From contig NC_092031.1 of NCBI RefSeq assembly GCF_042242105.1, positions 19,780,162 through 19,844,161 of the forward strand: 64,000 bases of DNA. The letters are read 5' to 3'. This document shows positions 24,836 through 36,066 of the stretch, one piece after another (position 1 is the first letter of the stretch; every line of letters starts with the position of its first letter). A program made the position numbers and the translations under genes. This stretch comes from Pempheris klunzingeri. Lineage: Eukaryota > Chordata > Actinopteri > Acropomatiformes > Pempheridae. Below the pieces are notes generated by a model. The model saw nothing but the letters and a program-made list of their open reading frames with translations, was not told the DNA's origin and did no database searches.

Positions 24836-26385
24836 CTCAACAGAAAAAATATTTAATGGGAAAGTAAGTGTCAGACAGCACTGAGAAAAATACTGGTGTA
24901 ATTGCCGTGGGTGAGTGCTACATTTCCTCACCCATGTAAGTCGTGGCTGCCCTCTAGTGTCGGCCTGTTGAGCATAAGAGCCAACAGATACACGGAGGGC
25001 ATCAAGCACATGCTGTAGAAAACAGCATCTGGCATCACACCTACATGTAACACGGTGGTGCTGCAGCATCAGACCTTGACGGAGCGGTAAAGGCCGTGTA
25101 GGTCACAGTGATCAGACCAACACTCAGAATGTAACACAGCAATCATGGAACAAACAAGACCACAGAAAGACTTACAATTGCAGCTACAGTCTAGAGTTCA
25201 GCTGCCAGGGGGCATGCTGAGTGCTCCAAGTGTGAAATGTGTATTTAACTAGTTTCTGAATGTGAGTCGTCCTCACGTTGCGTAGAATCAATAAATACTT
25301 GCAATAAATAAAGCAAAAAAATAGCAACAAACAAACATGTTATCTGGGGGGAGCGAGAGTCTGATTCTAAACTCTTAACTCCACTTTCTGGCCTTTTCCA
25401 GAGCTTTCAACAGCACCTCATTAGTGAATGGAGTTTGCCAAGTTGTCATGTGACCTAAGCATGGCGTTATGTAGAGGGGAGGGGGCTCTAACCTCTTCTG
25501 TCTCTGTATGACAGGGGGAGTCCCTCACCTGCCTGCACCAGACCCTACACAGTCTGCAGGTCCGAAGGAGTCAGCACTCACCTCATCTCTGTCGGCCCAC
25601 AGTGGAGCCTGGACTCTTGACATGCCAATTGACAAATACTGTGACGTGGTTGAAAGCTCCAGAAAGAGCCAGTAAATGGGCCTTGGGTGAAGGGTTAGGG
25701 ATTCTGTAATCAAACGGAAGGCAGAATAGCCTGAGTGGAGGAATCAGGATCTGTCTGTGCTAAGAACACAGTCAGTGGGCCTCATGCACCAACATCTCAT
25801 CCACACACAGAAGAAAGTCTTTTTTCTGAACTTGTTCTTGAGAAAGATCCTATAATGAGGATGATATAATGTCCTGAAGAAGAAATGTTGAGAGACTAAA
25901 CTAAAATCTAAAGGCTCTGTGGTGTCACCAGAGCTGGACCAACACATGGGGGGGGGGGGGTTGTTGGAGAGACACTCTCAGGTGTGTATGTACTGCTTTC
26001 TAAACACAATTATTCAAAGAATTAGAATTCGAGGAAGCTAAATCCTGTAATATTACACACTGAAGAGAACAGAAAAAACATCTCTAAGTGTCTTGATTCT
26101 GTTCAGTGAACAGTTAATGTCACAATCTAAACTTAAACTTTGTAACTGGCTCTTCAGAAGAAACGTCGTTTTTAAGGCGGTTGGTGAATGAGGTCCATCG
26201 TCTGAGCAGACAGGCTGGGGGACACGTTCTTGCCAGTATGAGCAGCATTTCGACTGTTCTATTGTATCTAACTGTGATTTTCATTAAAGGGTAGCATAAG
26301 CCCCCCCCCCTGTGTGACTCCCTGTCTTTGCCACACACCACCTTCAGTGCTTTAATGTGTCCTCTTGGTGCACATTTTGTTTTTC
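24836..26385 (-). other. slc16a3: Inferred slc16a3 3' UTR; no gene inside
   Basis: No coding frame with family resemblance lies here. There are homopolymer runs (G10 near 25950, C10 near 26301) and forward AATAAA words at 25269-25310 that read on the wrong strand for slc16a3. Assignment as 3' UTR depends on the poly(A) signal at 24830. Confidence 0.45.
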
Positions 26386-29300
26386 CTAGTCTTGCTGTTC
26401 ATGTGGAAGCGATGGGTTTTCCTCCCCCATCTCCTTCACCATCATCATCTCTTCCCCCTCTTTCACAGCACCGACTTTTCCATTCTCTTTTGTTGTCGGC
26501 TCTTCTTTGCCTTTGTCGTCATCCTCACCTTCCGCCCCGCGGTTCAGCCCTTCCTTCTCCGCTGCAGTCAGAGCCATCTCCATCTTGACCTCCGGGTCTT
26601 CCTGCTTCTTGCTGATACAGAAGAAGTTACCAAGGGCGAGGACGAAGGCCGCCAGCGTGACCTCACAGCCCGCCAACAGGAAGACATACATGTACCGATG
26701 GGTGTAATCCAAGAGGCGACCTGGGGGGGGTTGCAAGAACATTGTAGCATGATAGTTAGTGAAATACCTTCACTGTCCCAGAACTACAGGGACAATAACA
26801 CTGTGGCAAATCAGCTTTTCTTTGACGGACGTCAGTGAATAAAGGTTTCTTTGATGGACTTTTGTGTCCAAAACTACTGTGAGCTTCACTTCATGACTGT
26901 TTTTACGTCTGTCTGCTAAACCCAGTGGCTGTATACCAACAAGTTCACCATTCATAACAGATGCTTACAACGTGGCACGCCTGATAATGACGAGCCCTGT
27001 TATGAATGACGCAGTCTCAGATGAACCGTGCTCTGACCTGCTCCAGGAGGTCCCACCAGGACAGCAATGGCTTCCATGAGCAGCACCAAGCCAATGGCAC
27101 TGGAGAACTTCTCCGTCCCTACGATAGCCATGAGGACCTCGAACTGCAGCGCTCCCACCATGCCATACGACACTCCAAAGAAGATACAGAAGATCACCAG
27201 ACCTGTGTAGTCAGACGCCTGCATGGAGAGAACATGACAGCAGGTGATGGAACAGGAGAGACATACAGTAACCTGGTCTATACAGGAACCTGGTCTGTAC
27301 AGTAACCTGGTCTATACAGTTACAGGTCTATACAGTAACCTGGTGTATACAGTAACCTGGTCTGTACAGGAACCTGGTCTGTACAGTAACCTGGTCTATG
27401 CAGGAACCTGGTCTATACAGTAACCTGGTCTGTACAGTAACCTGGTCTATGCAGGAACCTGGTCTATACAGATCCACACAAGACAACTTTAAAGTCTTCA
27501 CTTTAAAAGTGAATGAACTGACCAACATCTGCATAACGACAGTCATTTACTTTCCTCCCTGCTCAACTGTTACCTGTGATCCGACGATGTCAGTGCAGCC
27601 ATTGAAGATTATAGCAAAGCTTAACAGGTAGACGCTTCTGGGTCGTACCCACTTCATGCCTGCTATGAGTCCCGACACAGGCCGAGCAAACATATCAACA
27701 AATCCTAAGACGGTGAGCAGCAGTGCCGACTTAGTGTCCTCATAGCCGAGGCCTTTAGCGTAGTTCACCACAAACACAGGGGGCACAAACAAGCCCAGCA
27801 CCATAATGGAGGCAGCGACGGTATAGATAACAAATCCTCTGTCCTTGAACACTTGGAAATCCAACAGTTTCTTCTTTGGCGTGGGCTTCTTCTCCTCCTC
27901 TGCAGCTGTGGGAGTGCTCTCCTCCAGCTGTGCGGGCTTCTTAGGGGGCAACAAGGGCCTCATGAGGGCAGCACAGACACAGCAGTTGAGCAGCATCCCT
28001 CCCAGTATGAGGAACCCCCCCCGCCAGCCATACTGGTACTGGAGAATCTGTCCCAGTGGGGAGAGGCAGCACAGCGCCACCGGGCTGCCCGCTGCCGCCA
28101 AACCGTTGGCCAGAGGACGCTTCTCACTGAAGTAGCGATTCAACATTATCAGAGATGGCTGGAAGTTTAATGCCAGACCTAGACCTGAGGAGAGACGGGG
28201 GGGGGGGGGGGGGGTTACAAAGACGTGTAAAGGTTATGTTGTATATGTAACTTGAGCAGAAGGCTCTGCAGTGTTAGTCTTCTGTTGTTGTCTCCTTTGC
28301 ATTTCTCTTTTCTTTATTCTTTATCATTTGGGCTTCATGTGATTCCATCACTGTTGGTGAGCAGCACCTCAACCAGGGTTAAACATGCATGTCCACACAC
28401 TGAGACATCCATCCACTGTCTATACTGCTTATCCTTAAGGGTCGCAGGGGGGGCTGCCAGTCCCAGCTGACACTGGGTGAGAGGCGGGGTCACCCTGGAC
28501 TGATCGCTTGTCAATCACAGGGCCGACACACACAGACAACCACTCACATCTACATGTACTTTAGAGTCACCAGTTAACCTGCATGTCTTTGGACTGTTGG
28601 AGGACTCGTAACATGGGGGGAACATGCAAACTCTACACAGAAAGGTTCAAGGTGAAGAAAAGGGGACTACACGGAGAAGGTTGTTGCTACAGTGCAGTCC
28701 ATTTTCCACTGAAAGTCCCATCAGCAGTGGGGTCAGGAATGTAGTTTATCCTGAGAGCGGTGTTGGAGAATAAATCAAAACTTCTATGTCCACTGACAGC
28801 GTGGATATGGAAAGACCCTTACATCACTGTGTGTTGACCTGGTCGTAAGCGAGTGAAGCTCAGAGGGCTCAGCTTCGTCTGCTGCATGAATGTGCTCAAT
28901 GAATTCACACAGAAATCTGGCCATTAGTTTGAATATTTCTTTGGGTGACTTTGTAGAGGAAAGGTCAGGGCACCACCAAAAACACCCAGGTTCCTCCCCC
29001 ACTCTGAAGAGCAAGAATATCCACCGTGATCCAGAATTCACATTTAAGGGCACCGTTAGAGAGTAGTTGTTAAGATAAGCTGCAGTGGACCAAAGCCTTT
29101 GCTGAGTGTGTTTTTGCTGTGTGGCATCTATGCTGTGGCTCTACCTGTAATTACTCCAGTGCACAGGTAGATGTGTATGATGCTGGTGGCAAAGGATGCC
29201 AGAATCATTCCCAGCGAGGCAAAGATCCCTCCAACCATCATCACCGGTCGACAGCCAAACCTGTTCACCAACACACTGCACAGAGGGCCTAAGAAACACA

Positions 29301-29622
29301 GTGAGTCAGTGAGAACACAGTACACACGTGTAGGGTGCTGTTTAGCATTTTGAAGCTAACAATGAATGCTTATGGGATGTGTGCGTCACCCTCGTCTACC
29401 TGTGCCGTACAGCATGGCGAGCAGAATCGATGAGATCCAAGCGGTGTCACTGTAGCCGACGTCAAACTCTCGGATCAGCTCCTTGAAGAAGACGCTGACG
29501 GCCTTGGGGAAAGCATAGGAGAAGCCAGTGATGACGAAGCCGCCGGCCAACACGGCCCAACCCCAGCCGCCATCTGGGGCCTTCACCCCCGGGGGCGCGT
29601 CGTCCACCACTGCTCCTCCCAT
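26386..29622 (-). CDS. slc16a3: Monocarboxylate transporter 4 (lactate/H+ symporter), five coding exons, 497 aa
   Basis: Plasma-membrane proton-coupled lactate exporter of glycolytic cells; in mammals it needs basigin to reach the surface (family knowledge). Minus-strand exons in order: 29622-29400, 29288-29145, 28184-27574, 27218-27038, 26720-26386; all junctions GT-AG with matching phase. It begins MGGAVVD, followed by the MCT signature DGGWGW in TM1. K40 in [10 protein letters not shown] corresponds to the MCT1 substrate lysine (K38). D286 and R290 in VDMFARP match the TM8 Asp/Arg pair needed for transport. [14 protein letters not shown] is the TM4-5 family block; a Lys/Pro/Glu-rich loop (about 200-230) separates the two six-helix halves. 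The C-tail after ~420 is unusually acidic and ends EQQD; human MCT4 has 465 aa. The start follows a good ATCATGG context. [21 protein letters not shown] and synteny fix it as MCT4. It is intact. Confidence 0.95.
27262..27471. repeat. 17-bp minisatellite in slc16a3 intron 3
   Basis: About 12 units of the form AACCTGGTCTATACAGT, alternating with GTCTGTACAG and GTCTATGCAGG variants. It lies just beyond exon 4, in the intron between exons 3 and 4. Confidence 0.9.
28197..28214. repeat. G18 homopolymer acting as poly-C tract of a splice acceptor
   Basis: On the minus strand this is C18 and sits 12 bases before the slc16a3 exon 3 acceptor at 28185, in the position of the polypyrimidine tract. The exon 5 acceptor likewise follows a C8 run (26723-26730). 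Confidence 0.9.
28405..28650. repeat. Interspersed repeat, copy 2 (slc16a3 intron 2)
   Basis: It shares with the 10799 copy the ordered words CCATCCACTGTCTATACTGC, GAGAGGCGGGGTCACCCTGG, AATCACAGGGCCGACACACA, CATGTCTTTGGACTGTTGGA and GAACATGCAAACTC. Confidence 0.8.
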
Positions 29623-30016
29623 GATGCTCTCTGACTGCTGTGCTGAGGTCAGTGGCTGTGAAGTGGTGAAAAACACAGACTGATCCATGAGAATGTTCCT
29701 GCTGATTGTGTGAGTCATCTTATTCCAGCACTTCATGCTCCCTGTAGTTCACAGCAGTATGTTCATAGTAACTTCAGAACAAACCTTCTGGGTGTTAATA
29801 CATAGTCAGTGCACTAGGTGCTGGTACCCTGCTGCTGCTGGATGCTGTTAACGAGGGAACTTTATTCCATCGGTGTGTGAGGCTCTGTATCCACACGCCG
29901 CTGGGTGTTATCCCACTGGGCCTGTTGGTGTCCAGGCTGCAGCCTGCTTTTATTTACAGTGCGAGCTCCTTTACTTTAAGTGTGTGTCCCCTGTAGAGTG
30001 TGTCTGTTATGTTGGA
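29623..30016 (-). other. slc16a3: slc16a3 5' UTR part and intron start
   Basis: The bases just upstream of the ATG are transcribed leader. Minus-strand AG sites at roughly 29640-29665 could be the acceptor of the first coding exon, but none can be chosen. The frame stays open upstream to another ATG at 29736, but that extension has no counterpart in MCT4 proteins. Confidence 0.45.
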
Positions 30017-30284
30017 GAGTGTGTGTGTGTATTATGTAAAGTTTATTTGTGTTATGTAGAGTGTTGGTGTGTGTGTGTGTGTGGTATAGTGTGTGTGCGT
30101 GTGTTGTGTTGAGTGTGTGTGTTATGTAGAGTGTGTGTGTGGTATAGTGTGTGTTCGTGTTATATAGAGTGTGTGTGTGGTATAGTGTGTGTGTGTGGTA
30201 TAGTGTGTGTATGTAGTATAGTGTGTGTGTGTGTGTGTGTGTGTTATGTAGAGTGTGTGTGTGGTATAGTGTGTGTATGTAGTA

Positions 30285-30315
<31 letters not shown>

Positions 30316-30374
30316 GTATAGTGTGTGTTCGTGTTATATAGAGTGTGTGTGTGGTATAGTGTGTGTATGTAGTA

Positions 30375-30411
<37 letters not shown>

Positions 30412-30528
30412 TGGTATAGTGTATGTATGTAGTATAGTGTGTGTGTGTGTGTGTGTGTGTGTGGTATAGTGTGTGTATGTAGTATAGTGTGTGTGTGTGT
30501 GTGTGTGGTATAGTGTATGTATGTAGTA

Positions 30529-30574
<46 letters not shown>

Positions 30575-30674
30575 TATAGTGTGTGTATGTAGTATAGTGT
30601 GTGTGTGTGTGTGTGTGTGGTATAGTGTATGTATGTAGTATAGTGTGTGTGGTATAGTGTGTGTGTGTGTGTTA

Positions 30675-30709
<35 letters not shown>

Positions 30710-30724
30710 AGTGTGTGTGGTGTG
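30017..30724. repeat. Large compound TG satellite with GTAGTATAGTGTG higher-order units
   Basis: About 700 bases of TG repeats are interrupted at intervals by TATGTAGTATAG and GGTATAG words, giving higher-order units of some 40-70 bp. Long open frames through it (Cys/Val repeats) are artefacts of the repeat. Confidence 0.95.
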
Positions 30725-30821
30725 AAGGTGTAAATATGGGAAAATGGTATCTATCTGCTGGAGGTGATTTATTGTTAACAGCTTGTCAAGGCGGCTAAAG
30801 CTTGTGCCTTAGCCAGAAGAA

Positions 30822-30825
30822 ACAC

Positions 30826-30871
<46 letters not shown>
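30822..30871. repeat. (CA)n microsatellite
   Basis: Nearly pure CA with CCCACC interruptions at the left end. Confidence 0.95.
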
Positions 30872-30873
<2 letters not shown>

Positions 30874-32488
30874 CACATGCAGACACGATGTGCTGTCTCG
30901 TCCTGCCAGCCTTTCCCCTGCTGTGTATCTGCTCAGATCTACCGTCCATACATGTCTCTCCTATGAGGCACACACACATTCTACTTGTACAGTTCAGGTG
31001 TTCACGCTGCCCACTGTGGACTGAAGGTGTTTCCTCTGTGTGTTCCTACAGGAATGAAGTAATGACACATGATCCACTGGATTCTCTTTGCAGTATTCCA
31101 CCATGTTATATGACTCGTTTTGCCGTCAGGCCCCCCCGGGCTTTGGAAGTCTCACACCTCAGCGACTCCACTGGGTGAAAACCACTTTTAGAGATTTGCT
31201 TTTATGTGAGGCCCATTTTATTGCTTTTGTTCTTTTATTTGTCTTCATTTAGATCGACAGTTTTTTAATGGTTTTTATTGTCTTTCATCTCTTCTGCCAT
31301 CCTTATCCTTCATCCTCTCTCAGGCTTCTCTGCTGTGTTGACCTCCAGCTGAACTTTTGGCTTATCTTCCATATATTCTGTATGTGTTATACATGTTTTC
31401 CCTCTCCGTTAGATATCACACAGCCACCAGAACAACCTTTTCTGTATTTCCTTGAGACAATTTGACATTCCTCCCTTTGTTTTAGTTTAATCATCTATGG
31501 TTGTTGCTCAAGAACTCAATTGTCTTTAGCATTTTCTTCAAGCACTCCTGTGAACACTCTTTCCATGACAGGATATTTCATCATGGTGTTGACAAATTCA
31601 GGAACTCGTGAACATTTAATGCTGACTCATGGGCAAGTTGTAGTTTTTAAAGTTGCACATTCATTTCCTGTGGCCCCGACGTGACACTCCCCTTAGTGAG
31701 GAGCTGTCGTCCTCAGAAACATTCTGAGTAACAGGCCAGAGTGTGTCAGATGGGATCAGAGCCTCATTCTCAGACTGTACACATCCCTTATGTCAGTAAG
31801 GAGAGGCTTCTGAAGCCTGCTACTGACCACCATTAACAACTGTACATAGAATGTAAACAGTCAAAGGATCACACAACTTCTTACACTTCTAATCTGTTTA
31901 TAGCCAAGTCCCACTGTGTTGCCTGACACTGTGTGCTAGTCTTCCTCTTCAGCCTTAAGCTGCAGACAGACTACACTTCACCTGGCAAAATGGAGCTGTG
32001 CGGTGGCAGCGTGGGTGGGGTTGTAAATGAGTGGAGCTGGCATGCCTAGCAGGCTAAGGACAGCAGGCCATAACAGAGTAAATTGTATAATGTGTATATG
32101 TGTATATGTGTATATGTGTATGTGTATAATGAAATGACGTTGTGAACATGAATGTCACACAACATCTCAGTCAGATGAAACCAAACGTTCTGTGACTGAC
32201 TGCAGACACTCCTGTGGGCCTGTGGGGGCTCCAGACAGACACGTGCTGCCTCTGTGGCACGCTGCCGCCTCCACAACCAGCAGGAGACACTGGAGCAGGG
32301 ACGGGGCCAAGAAGCTTCCAGCTTTCAGCCTGCAGACACGGCCAGTGGTGAGTACTGTACTGCACAGCAAGTACATGAGATCAGTGACATTATTATGGCC
32401 CTCCCCCTCTCATAGGCCCACCACACACCACACATGGGGTCCCATGACCACCCATACTAAAATAAGACCCTCAAATTCTACATGAACC

Positions 32489-32490
<2 letters not shown>

Positions 32491-32522
<32 letters not shown>
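32491..32522. repeat. (CA)n microsatellite
   Basis: Pure CA dinucleotide run. Confidence 0.95.
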
Positions 32523-32524
<2 letters not shown>

Positions 32525-34027
32525 ACGAGCCCTCACACAGGGATCACTTGTCATCCCTGACATGCGGCTGAAAGGCTCTTGGAAGTTCTCCTGCACTGTG
32601 AATGAGAGTGAGAGACACAGGAGAACAGCACTCTCACACTCACGTGTCAGCATCGTAACAACTGCAACCCAGGTGCTCAGACCAATCAGTGCTGCAAGGA
32701 CACGACAAGGAACCTCTCTCACCTTCCACTCAGCCAACACTGTAAATTTACAGCTGAAACCAAATTCTAGTGTCCCATGAACAGCTAGAGGGACATCTAG
32801 ACAAAGCTGGGACCTGCCCGCGACAGCTGAACATGCAAAATATCATTTTCAACCATATTTAAAGCATGTAGTGGTGAATCTACAGAGCATTACTGTATAC
32901 CGAACCTGCAGCTCCCCTCAGCTTTACACAACTTTATAGTCACTTACAGCTCGTTGTTTAGCTGTCTGGACACATCTTTACTGTTCTGGTTCCCTCTCAG
33001 TGCTCTCGTAGCATCATTTCCAGCAGCAGGCAGCTGTTATCAGTGATAAGGCTCTATAAACCCAGTGTTCACTACCTGCTCAACTGCAGACAGACACATT
33101 CAGAGAGCTGGTGAACACAGTGCGACAGGAAACAGCTACAGAGCCACATATTTCCCCTAGGAGGTGGTAGGGACCAAAACCTGAGCTAAAAGAGGGCAAA
33201 GACTCTGACTCTGGACACCAACTGAACGATAACAGAGCTCTGTAACTTCTGGATGTGTAAATAAGCAGCTGTTTGCAGTAACACTTAAAACGGGGCAGAG
33301 TGTCTTTTTTATGTTCCCAGACCTTTACCTTCTTATTCCCTGATCCCACATCTTGTTCTTTTGCACCTACATGGACATGTAATTATGTAGTGTATTGGTA
33401 CACCGAAAATGATGCTCTACGCTGCGTGATGTGAGCTTAAGTGTTACTCTGTTTGATGCATTTCTGCTGACAGTATTGATCAAACATCATACACATCACG
33501 TGGGTTCTAATGTTATGATCTCTTTTAAGCTGCTCAGTGGAGCTTTAACTGTGATTAGACACTAAATAACTTATTACATCTTAAAGTTGCTAAGTACAGC
33601 TCAACATTTCAACAGTGGACAACACAAGTCTTCTGTACCATTTGTCACATGTGTCATCATCAGGGGCCCTCCACCTGAATGAGTCTGACTGAGGGCCTCA
33701 TCATCCCCTCAAAGGACTCCAAAGTGATCCCAACATTCTGTCAACAGAGAGCACGGCTGAAGCCTAAAGTGATGCACACAAAGACACATCCACACCTGTC
33801 AGAGAGACATTTTTGGGGGAGACGTGTCACTCCCAAAAATGTCATATAATGATTTGTCCACCTTATTTAACTCTGTCTAATTGTGATGATGACAGGCAGG
33901 TCATTGCATTCAGCCACAGGTGTAATCTGAGCTGCTAACACCAGTCATACAGTAGATCACCCATCACCCACCGAGAGGGCAACATTTTCCACCGGTCACT
34001 TTTACTTCATGCAGTTAATCACGCAAC

Positions 34028-34030
<3 letters not shown>

Positions 34031-34071
<41 letters not shown>

Positions 34072-34073
34072 GT
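34031..34073. repeat. (TG)n microsatellite
   Basis: TG run with one GC interruption near the right end. Confidence 0.95.
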
Positions 34074-34491
34074 TGTGCTCCCTGTAGCTCTCGGTCACAC
34101 TGCTTTGGTTTCTGTCAAGATAACACTGGACACTGGGCTTGTCTGGCAACGTTACTAGTGCATAACACAGGGCCTTACTTCCCCTGGAAAATCTATATAC
34201 GGTCTGTCTGTGCAGTGTTGTTTTACTCTTCTTTTTCATTATGGCTCTTCATTTTCTCTTTTTTGCTATCTTATTTCTTCATTTACTGTTCTGACTCCGG
34301 CACCTAAACTAATTCCTTGGTCAATGAAGTCTGGTTGTGATTCTGTGACTGTTTGGACAGCCAGCCTTTATTATTACAGGTACTATTACAGTGCAGGAAT
34401 AAACACAAGTCCACTCTGCTACTGTGTAAAGTAGAGCCTCCTCCTCAGCAGGCTGCTCAGGGCTGAGTCTGAATCACCCTTACTGCTGCTA

Positions 34492-34582
34492 CATCACCAT
34501 CCTCTGACATCACCATCCTCCATCCTCTGACATCACCATCCTCCATCCTCTGACATCACCATCCTCTGACATCACCATCCTC
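34492..34582. repeat. Short tandem array of CATCACCATCCTCTGA units
   Basis: Four to five imperfect units of 16 or 23 bases (a CATCCTC insertion makes the longer form). It ends abruptly at the CpG-rich stretch that starts near 34583. Confidence 0.9.
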
Positions 34583-34945
34583 GCGGATGCAGCCGGGCGC
34601 ACGTAGGCAGCCCCCGCCCCCCGCGCGTCACACCCACTGGTCCAAACTGTGAGGGCTCGTTGCTTCACATCGGACCTCCTGAGGAAAGGCCTGGCGCTGT
34701 GTGCCCCCCCCCCCCGCCTCCTGTTGGCCCCCGTGCGTTCAGCCGGACGTGTGAGGACCGTTCGGTTTCACTGTGCTAGTTTTACAGCCTGGAAGTGACG
34801 AGCAGTGACATTGAGCTGCCTCCACCTTCCGCATCCTCCGGGCTGACCACAGCAGACAGAAGTCCTTATTAACAACAATGGTCCCAGGCTGAAAACTAGT
34901 CCCAGCCTCCTCACTCAGTGTCCGCTGGAGATAAACCCCCCCCCC

Positions 34946-34976
<31 letters not shown>

Positions 34977-35120
34977 ACTGGATGGGACTGTTTTTCCCCG
35001 GTGTGAGTGTGACAGACAGATGCGGGCGACGAGCGCGTGGACTACGTGAGGACCGAGGCGTGGGTCTGTGATGTGCACCCCCGCGGACCTGGCTGGTCTG
35101 GGGGGGGTCCAGGAGCAGTA
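34583..35120. promoter_or_regulatory. CpG-rich region between the divergent genes slc16a3 and ccdc57
   Basis: CpG density rises sharply here and again at 35340-35580 against CpG-poor flanks. RCGTG words (core of the hypoxia response element) occur at 34600-34604 (minus), 34747-34751, 35035-35039 and 35044-35048. Mammalian SLC16A3 is a HIF-1 target, so these are candidate sites, but the word is short and frequent in CpG-rich DNA. Confidence 0.4.
34946..34978. repeat. (CA)n microsatellite after a C run
   Basis: A run of about ten C passes directly into CA repeats. Confidence 0.95.
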
Positions 35121-35236
35121 AAACACGTTACATCTACTCCACCAAGTGTGGACGACACGTCTGACAGCGTGAATAATAAAAATGAAGACATTCACGAGAA
35201 CAGTCCGCCACCTGTTACTCTGGCGTCCCACAGGCT

Positions 35237-35239
<3 letters not shown>

Positions 35240-35308
<69 letters not shown>
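35240..35308. repeat. (CA)n microsatellite
   Basis: About 34 uninterrupted CA units, 15 bases from the putative donor of the slc16a3 leader exon. Confidence 0.95.
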
Positions 35309-35310
<2 letters not shown>

Positions 35311-35323
35311 ACCGGTCCCCTAC

Positions 35324-35395
35324 CTGTTCAGGTGATCCTGTCTCACTCCTTCACACGCGCTTCTACTGAAATCGCGTGCGCGCTCTCCATTTATG
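35324..35395 (-). promoter_or_regulatory. slc16a3: Candidate slc16a3 core promoter and non-coding first exon
   Basis: On the minus strand a TATA-like word CATAAAT (35395-35389) lies in GC-rich sequence. About 65-70 bases downstream is a good donor, CTGAACAG then GTAGGG, which would end a leader exon at 35324. A minus-strand GCGTG word (HIF core) lies about 115 bases upstream, at 35510-35514. Mammalian SLC16A3 also has untranslated first exons. The spacing is sensible but there is no direct evidence of transcription. Confidence 0.35.
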
Positions 35396-35780
35396 TCACT
35401 GCGGCGCGCGCACAGGAAACTCCTGTCATGTTCTCAAACTCCGCCTCACCCCTCCTCACCCCCTCCTGCAGGGATGAAACATCTTCTAAATGTCCCTCTG
35501 CCCCTGCGTCACGCATCCGCGTTTCATGAGATGTCAGAAGCAGCTCAAACACTCAGAGACTTAGTGAAGAGAAGTGAGCGTACTGTCAGGTGAGGGTGGT
35601 GGCGGAGATGCTTTCTAATGTTCTCGGCTTGTCTCACTGAAGCGCACACAGCAGCAGCAGCAGCGCTGCCTCACTTTAACTGTGCCCCCCCCCCCCCCCC
35701 CACAGACCGCGTGTGGTCACAAAACTAACCTGGAACCAAAGTCTGCCGCTGTAGCTGGGGAGCACTTTGACAGACGCACG

Positions 35781-35795
35781 GTTGCCTGGGAGACC
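35781..35795 (+). promoter_or_regulatory. ccdc57: Candidate X-box (RFX site) upstream of ccdc57
   Basis: The 15 bases GTTGCCTGGGAGACC hold a perfect left RFX half-site (GTTGCC) and a degenerate right half (consensus would end GYAAC). X-boxes mark many ciliary and centriolar genes. It lies about 630 bases before the ccdc57 start codon. Confidence 0.3.
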
Positions 35796-35984
35796 GTTTG
35801 CCTCAAAGAGGAGCGAGCAAGTTTGACCAGTTAGCCGATAAGTGATTTTATGAAGTTGAGTTTAGTCAGTTTAGTTTAGTCAAGTTAGCTAGTCATTAGT
35901 CACCTGGTCTGTGACGTGAGAAGACTGAGGAGCCCGAAACAGAAGCTAAGCTGCTAAAGCTAAAGCTAAAGCTACCACACCAGG

Positions 35985-36059
35985 GGCCCTCAAAGCACCG
36001 AAGGAGTTCTGTCAGCAAATGTCCTCACAGCAGGTAGCATACAGCAGGTATGTCCTCAC

Positions 36060-36066
<7 letters not shown>
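35985..36066 (+). repeat. Partial copy of ccdc57 exon 6 and its splice donor, upstream of the gene
   Basis: Bases 35985-36020 match 44373-44408 in ccdc57 exon 6 at 35 of 36 positions (the difference is CACCG versus CATCG). The end, CAGGTATGTCCTCACAT then TG repeats, matches the exon 6 donor at 44469-44486. The ~50 exon bases between are missing or replaced, and TGTCCTCACA occurs twice within the copy. It lies in the same orientation, 390 bases before the ccdc57 start codon. It could be a dead duplicate or could act as part of a leader exon, since the donor is intact. Confidence 0.85.

Larger units (their letters stand above)
30725..34030. other. Region upstream of slc16a3; no gene recognised
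   Basis: Non-coding. It contains (CA)n at 30822-30871 and 32491-32522 and TGTATA repeats near 32092-32125. Frames of up to 97 codons show no family motif. If the first slc16a3 exon lies near 35.3 kb, this is intron 1 of that gene. Confidence 0.55.

Noticed and set aside
29623-29736. Upstream in-frame ATG extending slc16a3 by 38 residues
   Set aside because: MCT4 proteins begin MGGAVVD; the extension has no counterpart and is probably leader sequence.
30113-30469. 118-codon Cys/Val-rich frame
   Set aside because: Translation of the compound TG satellite.
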